Numbered from the stretch's first letter, positions 9,580 to 17,313 are shown. The stretch is DNA of 27,415 nucleotides from an uncultured Pseudoxanthomonas sp. (GCA_937975725.1 CALJUL010000030.1:1-27415), one strand, 5' to 3'. Made by a program: numbers and translations. The notes: generated by a model from the letters alone, not told the origin.

Positions 9580-10907
9580 ACGCACCGCACTCGCCCTCTT
9601 CCACGCCGGCGCAGCACGCCGGGCATGCGAACGGCCCGCACGGCGATGCCGCGCGGACAAGCCATGCCCGTTCGCAAACGGACGGAACCGCCGCCCCCGA
9701 CTGGCCGAAGATCCGCGCCGATTTTCCCCTGCTGGAACGGCAGGTGCAGGGCAAGCCGCTGGTCTACCTGGACAGCGCCAACACCGGGCAGAAGCCGGCG
9801 GCGGTGATCGAGGCGGTGGACGATTTCTACCGCCGCCACAACGCCAACGTCAGCCGCGCCGTGCACACGTTGGGCACCGAGGCCACCGACGCCTACGAAG
9901 GCGCGCGCAGGAAGCTGGCGCACTTCCTCAACGTGCGCGCCGACGAGCTGGTGCTGTGCAGCGGCACCACCTTCGCGATCAACCTGGTCGCCTATTCGTG
10001 GGCGCTGCCGCGGCTGAAGGCCGGCGACACCATCCTGGTCTCGCGAATGGAGCACCACGCCAACATCGTGCCGTGGCAACTGGTCGCCCAGCACACCGGC
10101 GCCACGGTCAAGGTCGCCGAGATCCACCCCGACGGCACGCTCGACCTGGACGCGCTGCACGCGGCGATGACCGGCGACGTGAAGCTGCTCGCCGTCACCC
10201 ACACGTCCAACGTGCTGGGCACGGTCAACCCGGTGCGCGATATCTGCCGCGAGGCGCGCCGGCGCGGCATCGTCACCGTGGTGGACGGCTCACAAGCCGT
10301 GCCGCACCGCGCCGTCGACATCGCGGCGATCGGCTGCGATTTCTACGCACTGACCGGCCACAAGATGTGCGGCCCCACCGGCACCGGCACGCTGTGGGCG
10401 CGCCGCGAGCACCTGCAGGCCATGCCACCCTTCATCGGCGGCGGCGAGATGATCAAGGAAGTCAGCTTCGACGGCACCGTGTTCAACGACCCGCCGCACA
10501 AGTTCGAGGCTGGCACGCCCAACATCGCCGGCTTCGTCGGCCTGGGCGCGGCGGTGGACTACCTGGAAGGCGTGGGCATGGCCCACATCGCCGCGCGCGA
10601 GACCGAACTGCTGGCGCACTTGACCGAGGAACTCGACAAGGTCGAAGGGCTGCGCATCTTCGGCCGCGCACCGGACAAAGCCGCCGTGGTGTCGTTCCTG
10701 ATCGAAGGCGCGCACGCGCACGACCTGGCCACCCTGCTGGACCTGGAAGGCGTGGCCGTGCGTTCCGGCCAGCACTGCGCGCACCCGCTGCTGCAGTTCT
10801 ACGGCGTGGCAGCCACGCTGCGCGCGTCGCTGGCGTTCTACAACACGCACGAGGAAATCGAGCGGTTCATCGCCGCACTGCAGAAGGCGCGGCGGTTGCT
10901 GGCGTAG
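9576..10907 (+). CDS. sufS: Cysteine desulfurase SufS with a His-rich N-terminal extension
   Basis: A 443-residue PLP enzyme that takes sulfur from L-cysteine and holds it as a persulfide for cluster assembly. The PLP lysine is K263 in TGHKMCGPTG and the persulfide cysteine is C401 in RSGQHCAHP. Both are shifted by 37 residues from E. coli SufS (K226, C364), giving the size of an N-terminal extension. That extension (about 1-40) is Ser/Ala-rich with five histidines (HSPSS..QHAGHANGPHG..SHAR); no other in-frame start codon precedes the conserved DWPKIRADFPLLE, so it seems genuine. The family motif NTSQKP reads NTGQKP. No sufE or sufU is visible in this window, so the sulfur acceptor must be encoded elsewhere. 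Confidence 0.96.
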   Translation: MNAPHSPSSTPAQHAGHANGPHGDAARTSHARSQTDGTAAPDWPKIRADFPLLERQVQGKPLVYLDSANTGQKPAAVIEAVDDFYRRHNANVSRAVHTLGTEATDAYEGARRKLAHFLNVRADELVLCSGTTFAINLVAYSWALPRLKAGDTILVSRMEHHANIVPWQLVAQHTGATVKVAEIHPDGTLDLDALHAAMTGDVKLLAVTHTSNVLGTVNPVRDICREARRRGIVTVVDGSQAVPHRAVDIAAIGCDFYALTGHKMCGPTGTGTLWARREHLQAMPPFIGGGEMIKEVSFDGTVFNDPPHKFEAGTPNIAGFVGLGAAVDYLEGVGMAHIAARETELLAHLTEELDKVEGLRIFGRAPDKAAVVSFLIEGAHAHDLATLLDLEGVAVRSGQHCAHPLLQFYGVAATLRASLAFYNTHEEIERFIAALQKARRLLA

Positions 10908-11235
10908 TGCGGGGTGCACTACTGGTGTAGTGCTGGTGGTGTAGTGCTGGCTGGTGCCGTTTGCGGAGTGCGCGCTCGCTGTGCTGCTGTTCTCGGCGTG
11001 CATGGCTTGGGCCCTGCTTCCTCCGGAAATTGGAGTGAAGGCCGCCGGAACCTGTGGCGCTTCCGGCTTCGGACCCAGGAAACACTAGCGTGATCCGAAT
11101 CCCTCTCCCGCCGAGAAGGGCTCGAATCATGCCGCTTGGGAAGACGAACAGCCGCGCCAACAAACGCCACCGCAACAAGAAGCTCCAAGCCCAAGCTCGA
11201 ACCCACCCGCAACGCATCGCCCTACAATGTCCCCC
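10908..11235. other. Intergenic region between sufS and the GNAT gene
   Basis: About 330 bases. It holds a 14-base tandem repeat (10923-10950) and a possible small hairpin, GCCGGAA (11044-11050) with TTCCGGC (11061-11067), which could be a weak terminator. The part from about 11140 to 11220 is less GC-rich than its surroundings. A TACAAT at 11223-11228 looks like a -10 box only 8-12 bases before the likely GNAT start, but no good -35 precedes it. A short basic frame beginning at 11129 is probably not a gene. Confidence 0.45.
10923..10950. repeat. 14-base perfect tandem duplication
   Basis: TGGTGTAGTGCTGG occurs twice head to tail (10923-10936 and 10937-10950), with a degenerate related stretch just before (GTAGTGCGGGGTG near 10904). 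It is likely a replication-slippage product. No function is suggested. Confidence 0.75.
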
Positions 11236-11805
11236 ATGGACACGCTCAACTTCCGCAACGCCACCCCCGGCGACATCCCCGCTCTTGTCGCCCTGGTGAC
11301 CTCCGCCTACCGCGGCGACGCCAGCCGCCGGGGCTGGACCACCGAGGCCGATCTGCTCGACGGCCAGCGCATCGACCCGGACGTGCTGCGCCACGACATC
11401 GAACGCCCGGCCAGCCGCATCCTGCTGGCCGAGCGCGATGGCGCTTCCGGAACGAACCCGACACAGCATGGCCTGCTGGCCTGCGCGCACGTGGCCATCG
11501 AGGACGGCGCGGGTTACTTCGGCATGTTCGCCGTGCGACCCGACCTGCAGGGCGGCGGCGTGGGCAAGGCGATGCTGGCCGAAGCCGAGCGGATCGTGCG
11601 CGAGGAATGGCGGCTGCCGGCGATGCGCATGACCGTGATCGACGTGCGCGAGGAACTGATCGCCTTCTACCAGCGCCGCGGCTACGCGCGCACCGGCATC
11701 AAGAAACCCTTCCCCTACGGCGACGAGCGCTACGGCGTGCCGTTGCGCGGCGACCTGCGCTTCGAAGTGCTGCACAAGCCCCTGTCCGTGGAGGCGGTGG
11801 CATGA
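11236..11805 (+). CDS. GNAT-family N-acetyltransferase
   Basis: A 189-residue acetyltransferase. The acetyl-CoA-binding motif A is visible as FAVRPDLQGGGVGKAMLAEAE, and the C-terminal part has the usual YQRRGYARTG segment. These enzymes move acetyl from acetyl-CoA to an amine; the substrate is unknown. It lies between sufS and the Rieske ferredoxin and overlaps the latter (ATGA at 11802-11805), so those two are coupled. Two starts are possible: 11227 (three residues longer) and 11236; neither has a clear ribosome binding site. I prefer 11236, which starts MDTLNFRNATPGDIPAL, close to usual GNAT N-termini. If the TACAAT at 11223 is a real -10 box, the message would be leaderless at 11236. Confidence 0.87.
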   Translation: MDTLNFRNATPGDIPALVALVTSAYRGDASRRGWTTEADLLDGQRIDPDVLRHDIERPASRILLAERDGASGTNPTQHGLLACAHVAIEDGAGYFGMFAVRPDLQGGGVGKAMLAEAERIVREEWRLPAMRMTVIDVREELIAFYQRRGYARTGIKKPFPYGDERYGVPLRGDLRFEVLHKPLSVEAVA

Positions 11806-12134
11806 GCGATACCTGGACCTTCGTCTGCGCCACCGCCGAGCTGCTGCCCGGCGAGCGCAAGACCGTGTTCGACGAAGTGACGGGCACGCCGATCGTGGTG
11901 TTCAACCACGACGGCGATCTGTACGCATTGGAGGACCAGTGCAGCCATGAGGACTTCGAACTGTCCTCGGGCAGCTACGACCCGGCCGAAGGCAGCATCG
12001 AATGCATCCTGCACGGCGCCCGCTTCGACCTGCACGACGGTCGCGCCCTCTGTGCGCCGGCCTACACCCCCGTCGCCACCTTCCCCACCAAGGTCGAGCA
12101 CGGCGGCGTCTGGACCCGCGACGACCGCGACTGA
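11802..12134 (+). CDS. Rieske [2Fe-2S] ferredoxin (non-haem iron oxygenase ferredoxin type)
   Basis: A 110-residue soluble Rieske protein. The cluster ligands are all present: C47 and H49 in QCSHED, and C68 and H71 in ECILHGARF. Size and sequence match the ferredoxin components of dioxygenases (BphF/NdoA-like), but no oxygenase gene is near. In xanthomonads a ferredoxin of this kind accompanies the suf operon, which suggests an electron donor for cluster building or repair. The start overlaps the GNAT stop, so expression is coupled. The C-terminus TKVEHGGVWTRDDRD is normal. Confidence 0.93.
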   Translation: MSDTWTFVCATAELLPGERKTVFDEVTGTPIVVFNHDGDLYALEDQCSHEDFELSSGSYDPAEGSIECILHGARFDLHDGRALCAPAYTPVATFPTKVEHGGVWTRDDRD

Positions 12135-12172
12135 TCCGGGCGGGCTTTCCGGCCCAGTCGGCGGGAATTCAG

Positions 12173-12201
12173 TTGTAAATGGGAATCCATCTCATTAACA
12201 T
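12173..12201 (+). promoter_or_regulatory. Promoter with Fur box, iron unit 1
   Basis: A Fur-like 19-mer, AATGGGAATCCATCTCATT at 12178-12196, matches 16 of 19 positions of the common Fur palindrome AATGAGAATCATTCTCATT. It fills the spacer between TTGTAA (-35, 12173-12178) and TAACAT (-10, 12196-12201), 17 bases apart. Fur with iron would block this promoter, so the downstream small protein, receptor, Sel1 protein and hydroxylase should be made under iron limitation. Fur binding is inferred from the match. Confidence 0.75.
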
Positions 12202-12237
12202 GAGCATCTCCCTGTCCGTCGCCCCGGCAATCGCCTC

Positions 12238-12633
12238 TTGGCCCCCGACCTCCTCCGCCGCCGTCCGGATTCCCGCCGCTGGGCTTTCGTCGCCCTCGCG
12301 TGGCTCCTGGGCCTGCTCCTGGCCGCAGCGGCCGGGACCGGGCCCGTGTCGGCGGGTATGCGGGCTCAGGCGACCAGCGTCATCGGCACGACGGTTGCCG
12401 GCCCCACGGGCATGCCGCAGGACATCGCGGATGCCGTGCCGGCCCCCACGCCTGCCACCGAAGCCGAGGCCGCCTCGGACGGCGTGCCCGAGGTCGAAGA
12501 ACCCGGCCTGACTCAGGCCTCGACCCTCCATTGCACGGGTACCGACCTGCTTGCCGTCGCGGCGATAGCCCACGGCTCGCTCGGCAATTCCCCGCCGCGC
12601 TACCGCGGCCAGGCTCCCCCGGCGAACGCCTGA
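12238..12633 (+). CDS. Unrecognised small secreted or anchored protein, iron unit 1
   Basis: A 131-residue protein I do not recognise. A basic start (LLRRRPDSRRW) leads into one hydrophobic segment (about 16-34, AFVALAWLLGLLLAAAA), a signal peptide or anchor. Then follow an acidic Ala/Pro/Glu linker, one cysteine in TLHCTG, and the C-terminus PPRYRGQAPPANA. GC at third codon positions is high, supporting real coding. The only standard start before the hydrophobic segment is TTG at 12238, so the exact start is uncertain. It begins about 37 bases after the Fur promoter and ends just before a hairpin and a TonB-dependent receptor. A protein with the same layout and the same GQAPP ending occurs at 16749. 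A role in receptor function or regulation is possible but unproven. Confidence 0.55.
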   Translation: MAPDLLRRRPDSRRWAFVALAWLLGLLLAAAAGTGPVSAGMRAQATSVIGTTVAGPTGMPQDIADAVPAPTPATEAEAASDGVPEVEEPGLTQASTLHCTGTDLLAVAAIAHGSLGNSPPRYRGQAPPANA

Positions 12634-12638
12634 GCCTT

Positions 12639-12657
12639 GCCTGCGCGCCGCGCAGGC
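12639..12657 (+). terminator. GC-rich hairpin between small protein and receptor, unit 1
   Basis: GCCTGCGC (12639-12646) and GCGCAGGC (12650-12657) form a perfect 8-base stem with a 3-base loop, 5 bases after the stop of the small gene. No T-run follows. It may act as a partial terminator or an mRNA-processing or stability element. A hairpin occurs at the equivalent place in unit 2. Confidence 0.45.
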
Positions 12658-12814
12658 CGTCGTTCCACCGCTCCGCCTCCTTTTCGCCCCGCATCCGCTG
12701 CCACCGTGCCGGCCGCCGCGTCGCAGCGTCGGCCGGCGCGATGCGCCTGCGCCCACGGCCGCGCATCGGACGACCGTCTTCCTCCCTCCCCAACCACCCC
12801 GTGAGATGGACTCC

Positions 12815-15148
12815 ATGAGCTACATCAAGACCCGCAAGTACGCGCCCCGCGCCACCGTGCTGGCCACCGCCACGCTTGCCGCCGGCTTCTCCACGCTGCC
12901 GGCGCAGGCCGCCGATGCTGCCGACGCCGATGCCGCCCCGGCGGAACAGAAGGCCACCGACCTGGACAAGGTGCAGGTGCGCGGTAGCTGGTTCAATCCG
13001 TCCTCGCCGAAGTTCACCGCCGAACTGCTGGACACGCCGAAGACGGTGTCGATCGTGACCGAGAAGCTGCTGGAGGAAACCGGCGCCACCAACCTGCAGG
13101 ACGCCCTGCGCATGGTGCCCGGCATCACCTTCGGCGCCGGCGAAGGCGGCAACCCGACCGGCGACCGACCCTTCATTCGCGGCTTCGACGGGCAGAGCAA
13201 CACCTTCATCGACGGCATGCGCGACGTGGGCATGCAGACCCGCGAGGTGTTCAACCTGGAGCAGGTGGAAGTGGTGAAGGGCCCCAGCTCGGCCTACGGC
13301 GGCCGCGATTCCGGCGGCGGCAGCATCAACCTGGTCAGCAAGACGCCCAAGCTGAAGGACGAGACCCGCCTCGGCCTCGGCGCCGGCACCGACAGCTACC
13401 TGCGCGGCACGGTGGACAGCAATGTGGTGCTGGGCGACGGCATCGCCACGCGCGTGAACCTGATGAAGCACGAATCCGACATCGCCGGCCGCGACGCGGC
13501 CAACGTCAGTCGCTGGGGCATCGCGCCGTCGATCGGCTTCGGCCTGGGCGGCGACGCGCAACTGATCGTCAGCCACTACCACATGGAAACCGACGACCTG
13601 CCCGATGCCGGCGGCTTCCCCTACAACAATCCGTTCGCCGCCACTTCGCCCAATGCCGCGCTCAACGGCGACGGCCGCCCGCTGGTGCCGGACCGCAACG
13701 CCTACTACGGCCTGAAGGACCGCGACTTCCAGCGCACCCGCGCCGACATCAGCACCATCGACGCCAGCTACGCCTTCGGCGAGCACAAGGTGCGCAATGT
13801 CGTGCGCATCGGCAACACCAGCAACGACTACCTGTGGACCCAGCCGGACGACAGCAAGGGCAACCCGAACCTGTACGGCACGGTGTGGCGCCGCACCAAC
13901 ACCCGCGCCGCGGACGTGGACAGCTTCGCCGACCAGCTCAGCCTGAGCGGCCGCTTCCAGACCGGCGCCATCGGCCACAGCTACAGCGCCGGCTTCGAAT
14001 ACAGCGACGAGAAGATGTCGCGCGGCAGCTACCAGATCGGCCTGGTCAACGGCAGGAACGGCACCTGGAACCCGCTGACCATCCTTCCCAACGGCACCGG
14101 CGGCACGAGCTGCCCGACCACCGGCGCGGCCACCGGCTACAACTGCACCGACTTCGCCAATCCGAACCCGGACGATCCCTGGGCCGCTTCCCATACGGTG
14201 TACCGCAGCAACAAGGCACTCGACGTCACCCAGGAAACCAAGACCTTCTCGGTGTACGCGTTCGACACCCTGGAACTGACGCCGCAGTGGCTGATCAACC
14301 TGGGTCTGCGCTACGACAACTACGAGACCGTCCTGACCACGCCGTCGGCCACCGCCGCGCCCGTGATGCTGACCAACAAGAACGATTTCGTGAACTACCA
14401 GGCCGGCGTCGTCTACAAGCCGACCGCCAACGGCAGCGTCTACCTGTCCTGGGGCACCTCGTCCACCCCGCCGGGCATGGACGGCGGCGACGGCGCGGAC
14501 GGCCTCACTGCCGCGATCGCCGACCTGGAGCCGCAGGACAGCACCAACGTCGAGCTGGGCGTGAAGTGGAACCTGTTCGACAACGCGCTGGCGCTGACCG
14601 CTGCAGCGTTCCACACCGTGATGGACAACGCCCGCGTGCCCAGTGATGCCGGCACCACGCGCAACGCCGGCAAGAAGAAGGTGGACGGCGTGGAGGTCGG
14701 CTTCGCCGGCAAGCTCGCCGACAACTGGAGCGTCTACGGCGGCTATACGTACCTGGACGCCGTGCTGGCGGACAACGGCTACGTCAACACCGGCACCTCC
14801 GCCGCGCCGGTCTGGACGCCCTCGCCCAACAACGGCAACCAGTTCCCGAACAACGCCAAGCACAGCGCCAATCTGTGGACGACCTACGCCTTCCCGTTCG
14901 GCCTGACCATCGGCGGCGGCGCGACCTACCTGGACAAGCAGTACGGCAACGCGGCCAACACCAAGTGGATCCCGGGCTACACCCGCTGGGACGCGATGGC
15001 CAGCTACGCCTTCGGCCAACGCTACAGCCTGCAGTTGAACGTGCAGAACCTGACCGACAAGCTGTATTTCAACAAGCCCTATGCGTCGCACTACGCCAGC
15101 ATCGCGCCCGGCCGCTCGGCGACCCTGACCTTCAACGTCAGATTCTGA
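12815..15148 (+). CDS. TonB-dependent siderophore receptor, Fiu/PiuA-like
   Basis: A 777-residue outer-membrane receptor. It has a signal peptide (about 1-33, ending LPAQA), a TonB-box-like DLDKVQVRG, a plug domain (about 50-175) with ETGATNLQDALRMVPGITFGAGEGG, IRGFDGQSNTFIDGMRD and VEVVKGPSSAYGGRDSGGGSINLVSK, then a beta-barrel ending LTFNVRF with the usual aromatic last residue. These plug motifs fit the catecholate-siderophore type (Fiu, PiuA). The following Sel1 and PKHD-hydroxylase genes match the piuA and fiu-ybiX neighbourhoods of Pseudomonas and E. coli and support the call. Import of ferric siderophore through TonB energy is expected. Start 12815 was preferred over 12806 because it leaves room for a ribosome binding site (GTGAG at 12801). 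Confidence 0.93.
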   Translation: MSYIKTRKYAPRATVLATATLAAGFSTLPAQAADAADADAAPAEQKATDLDKVQVRGSWFNPSSPKFTAELLDTPKTVSIVTEKLLEETGATNLQDALRMVPGITFGAGEGGNPTGDRPFIRGFDGQSNTFIDGMRDVGMQTREVFNLEQVEVVKGPSSAYGGRDSGGGSINLVSKTPKLKDETRLGLGAGTDSYLRGTVDSNVVLGDGIATRVNLMKHESDIAGRDAANVSRWGIAPSIGFGLGGDAQLIVSHYHMETDDLPDAGGFPYNNPFAATSPNAALNGDGRPLVPDRNAYYGLKDRDFQRTRADISTIDASYAFGEHKVRNVVRIGNTSNDYLWTQPDDSKGNPNLYGTVWRRTNTRAADVDSFADQLSLSGRFQTGAIGHSYSAGFEYSDEKMSRGSYQIGLVNGRNGTWNPLTILPNGTGGTSCPTTGAATGYNCTDFANPNPDDPWAASHTVYRSNKALDVTQETKTFSVYAFDTLELTPQWLINLGLRYDNYETVLTTPSATAAPVMLTNKNDFVNYQAGVVYKPTANGSVYLSWGTSSTPPGMDGGDGADGLTAAIADLEPQDSTNVELGVKWNLFDNALALTAAAFHTVMDNARVPSDAGTTRNAGKKKVDGVEVGFAGKLADNWSVYGGYTYLDAVLADNGYVNTGTSAAPVWTPSPNNGNQFPNNAKHSANLWTTYAFPFGLTIGGGATYLDKQYGNAANTKWIPGYTRWDAMASYAFGQRYSLQLNVQNLTDKLYFNKPYASHYASIAPGRSATLTFNVRF

Positions 15149-15163
15149 TCCAGGCCCGGGCGC

Positions 15164-15193
15164 AACGGCGGCAGGCGCTCGCCTGCCGCCGTT
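15164..15193 (+). terminator. Strong hairpin between receptor and Sel1 gene
   Basis: A perfect 14-base inverted repeat (15164-15177 with 15180-15193, arm AACGGCGGCAGGCG) lies 15 bases after the receptor stop. No T-run follows. It could end most transcripts, giving much receptor and less of the downstream enzymes, or it could protect the receptor mRNA 3' end. Confidence 0.6.
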
Positions 15194-15223
15194 CCTCCCT
15201 CCGACCGCATACCGCTCCCGGCC

Positions 15224-15946
15224 ATGCCCGACCCCGTCCGCCCGCTCGATGCCGATGTGCTCGCCGCGCACCTGCGCGCATCGCCGGAAGACGCCTTCGG
15301 CGCCGCGCTGAAGACCGCGCAGGCCGGGCAGGTGGCGGCGCAACTGTTGCTGGCGCAGATGCACATGGAAGGCAAGGGCGCCGCGCACGATCCGCAGGCG
15401 GCGCTGTTGTGGTATTCGGTCGCCGCCAACAACGGCAATACGATGGCGATGAACATGCTCGGACGCTGCCACGAACTGGGCGAAGGCACGCCGGTGGACC
15501 TCGCCTTGGCCGCCATCTGGTACCGCCGCGCCGCGGAAGCCGGGCTGGACTGGGGCATGTACAACTACGCCAACCTGCTGGCTACCGGACGCGGCACCGC
15601 CAGGGACACCGCCAAGGCGCTGGAGTTCTACACGCACGCCGCCCACCTGGGCCACGCCAAGTCGATGAACCTGCTGGCGCGGCACCTGGAAGAAGGCCTG
15701 GACATACCCCGCGATCCGCAGGCCGCGCTGGCGTGGTACCGCCGCTCCGCCGAGTCCGGCGATTTCCGAGGGCAGGCGAACTACGCTTCGATCCTGCTGC
15801 AACAGGGCGAAGTCAGGCGGGCGACCGACCTGTTGCGGCAGGCGCTGGCCCAGGGCAGTCCGTCGTTCATGGCCCGCATCGTGCCGGAGCTGGCCGCATC
15901 CGAGCACCCGCAAATCCGCGAACTGGTCGCGCATCTCGCGCCCTGA
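15224..15946 (+). CDS. Sel1-repeat (tetratricopeptide-like) protein
   Basis: A 240-residue protein made of about five Sel1-like repeats of about 36 residues. Examples are AQLLLAQMHMEGKGAAHDPQAALLWYSVAA, AMNMLGRCHELGEGTPVDLALAAIWYRRAAEAG and NLLARHLEEGLDIPRDPQAALAWYRRSAESG. Such repeats form helical solenoids for protein binding. There is no signal peptide, so it is probably cytoplasmic. Placed between a siderophore receptor and a PiuC-type hydroxylase, it matches the Sel1 gene of the Pseudomonas piu locus. The partner is unknown. Its ribosome binding site is weak; it stops 10 bases before the hydroxylase start, so the two are cotranslated or nearly so. Confidence 0.88.
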   Translation: MPDPVRPLDADVLAAHLRASPEDAFGAALKTAQAGQVAAQLLLAQMHMEGKGAAHDPQAALLWYSVAANNGNTMAMNMLGRCHELGEGTPVDLALAAIWYRRAAEAGLDWGMYNYANLLATGRGTARDTAKALEFYTHAAHLGHAKSMNLLARHLEEGLDIPRDPQAALAWYRRSAESGDFRGQANYASILLQQGEVRRATDLLRQALAQGSPSFMARIVPELAASEHPQIRELVAHLAP

Positions 15947-15956
15947 GGAGTCCCGC

Positions 15957-16634
15957 ATGCTGCTGCACATCCCCAACGTGTTGACCGCCGGCCAGGTTGC
16001 GGAGATCCGCCGCAAGCTGGACGCGGCCGAGTGGACCGACGGCCGCGAGACCGTCGGCACGCTGGGCGCGCAGGTCAAGCGCAACCTGCAACTGCCCGAG
16101 ACCTCGCCGCTGAAGCGCGAACTGGGCGAGACCATCCTCGTCGCGCTGGCGAAGAACCCGCTGTTCTTCAGCGCCGCGCTACCGCTCAAGTACCTGCCAC
16201 CGCGCTTCAACCTGTACGCCGGCGGCGGCACCTACGGCTTCCACGTGGACGGCGCGATGATGAGCCTGGCGCAAGGCGAACAACTGCGCTCCGACGTCTC
16301 CTGCACGCTGTTCTTCGCCGATCCGGACGAATACGACGGCGGCGAGCTGGTCGTCAGCGACACCTACGGCGAGCACGAGGTGAAGCTGCCCGCCGGCGAC
16401 ATGATCGTCTACCCGTCGAGCAGCCTGCACCAGGTGATGCCGGTGACGCGCGGCGCCCGGCTCGCCTCGTTCTTCTGGGTGCAGAGCATGGTCCGCGACG
16501 ACGCGAAAAGGCGGATGCTGTTCGAAATGGATGCGTCCATCGAGACGCTGCGGCGCACCGGCGCGGACGCCGACGCGGTCCTCAGGCTGACCGGCGTGTA
16601 CCACAACCTGCTGCGGCAATGGAGCGAGGTCTGA
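15957..16634 (+). CDS. piuC: PKHD-type Fe(II)/2-oxoglutarate hydroxylase, PiuC/YbiX family
   Basis: A 225-residue dioxygenase of the YbiX/PiuC family, same size as its relatives. Iron ligands are H96 and D98 in YGFHVDGAMM and H158 in SSLHQVMPVTRG; R168 should bind 2-oxoglutarate. Typical segments are YASGG-like YAGGGTYGFHVD, SCTLFFADPDEYDGGELVV and SMVRDDAKRRMLFEMD. The natural substrate in this family is not established; genes are often iron-regulated next to catecholate receptors, so siderophore modification or regulation has been suggested. A strong GAGGAG at 15945-15950 precedes the ATG by 6 bases and overlaps the Sel1 stop. Confidence 0.93.
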   Translation: MLLHIPNVLTAGQVAEIRRKLDAAEWTDGRETVGTLGAQVKRNLQLPETSPLKRELGETILVALAKNPLFFSAALPLKYLPPRFNLYAGGGTYGFHVDGAMMSLAQGEQLRSDVSCTLFFADPDEYDGGELVVSDTYGEHEVKLPAGDMIVYPSSSLHQVMPVTRGARLASFFWVQSMVRDDAKRRMLFEMDASIETLRRTGADADAVLRLTGVYHNLLRQWSEV

Positions 16635-16672
16635 GGCGGCAGCGCTTCCCCACAAACAAGAATTCGCCTCGT

Positions 16673-16702
16673 TTGCACTTGATAGGCATTCTCATCTAGA
16701 AT
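16673..16702 (+). promoter_or_regulatory. Promoter with Fur-like box, iron unit 2
   Basis: TTGCAC (-35, 16673-16678) and TAGAAT (-10, 16697-16702) are 18 bases apart. The spacer (16678-16696) carries a perfect Fur half-site, CATTCTCAT at 16687-16695, with a degenerate left half (CTTGATAGG). Position and layout mirror unit 1. The match is weaker than at the other two sites. Confidence 0.6.
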
Positions 16703-16748
16703 CCTCCCCGACCGGCGCCCCGGATGGCGGCGCCCCTTGGGGAAGCAC

Positions 16749-17201
16749 GTGATCCACGCACAGCCAACGTCCACCCGCTCCGTGCGCGCACCGGCCGTTG
16801 GCCTGCGCGTGCAGGCGTGGCAGGCGGCCTGCTGGATGCTGGCGCTGCTGCTCCTGGCGTCCCTGCTCCCGGCGGCCGCGCATGCGGCGTCGGCCCTGGA
16901 TGCCCGGGCGCCGGATACGGCCCTGGAACTGCGCGCATCCGCGCCGGACGCGCACGATGAAGCGCCGCACGAACCCGAGCAGCACCGCGAACTGCCGGCG
17001 AAGAAATCGCGCCTGACCTCCCTGCAGGTCCAGGACGCGCCCATGCTGCGTACGCGCCACCGCGCCGGCATCGCCGCGCCACGCGCGCACCGCCTGGACG
17101 TGCACGCAGGCTCTCCGCCTGCCGCCGAAACCCCGCTCCGCCTCCGGCCCGATCCTTCCCTGCGCCTGCATCCGGGCCAGGCGCCGCCGCGCGCGGCCTG
17201 A
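16749..17201 (+). CDS. Unrecognised small secreted or anchored protein, iron unit 2
   Basis: A 150-residue protein I do not recognise. After about 20 polar residues comes a hydrophobic segment (about 24-43, WQAACWMLALLLLASLLPAA) ending AAAHA, so a signal peptide or anchor. The rest is charged (ELRASAPDAHDEAPHEPEQHRELPAKKSR) and Pro/Arg-rich, with the C-terminus LRLHPGQAPPRAA. The GTG at 16749 follows GGGGAAG closely and is the preferred start; a TTG at 16737 is possible. It begins about 47 bases after the promoter and ends just before a hairpin and the second receptor, exactly like the small gene at 12238, which shares the GQAPP ending. The shared layout suggests a common but unknown role with the receptors. 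Confidence 0.55.
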   Translation: MIHAQPTSTRSVRAPAVGLRVQAWQAACWMLALLLLASLLPAAAHAASALDARAPDTALELRASAPDAHDEAPHEPEQHRELPAKKSRLTSLQVQDAPMLRTRHRAGIAAPRAHRLDVHAGSPPAAETPLRLRPDPSLRLHPGQAPPRAA

Positions 17202-17208
17202 CGCCGCA

Positions 17209-17226
17209 CCGGCCTTCCACGGCCGG
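17209..17226 (+). terminator. GC-rich hairpin between small protein and receptor, unit 2
   Basis: CCGGCC (17209-17214) pairs with GGCCGG (17221-17226) around TTCCAC, 7 bases after the stop of the small gene. There is no T-run. It is the positional counterpart of the hairpin at 12639-12657. Confidence 0.4.
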
Positions 17227-17313
17227 ACGCCGATCCTCCCGCTTTCCCTCGCCCGCCGCGCGCCCGCACGGCGGCAGCCCCCGCTTTTTCCCTACCTTCC
17301 GACAGGACCCCCC

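Noticed and set aside
11129..11299. Short, very basic peptide frame (MPLGKTNSRANKRHRNKK...) before the GNAT gene
   Set aside because: No ribosome binding site, it overlaps the GNAT start out of frame, and its end is low-complexity. The less GC-rich stretch more likely reflects a promoter region.
12380..16231. Minus-strand open frame of nearly 1300 codons opposite the first receptor, Sel1 and hydroxylase genes
   Set aside because: The opposite strand carries clear conserved proteins; the antisense translation is Val/Ala/Gly/His-rich without domain motifs.
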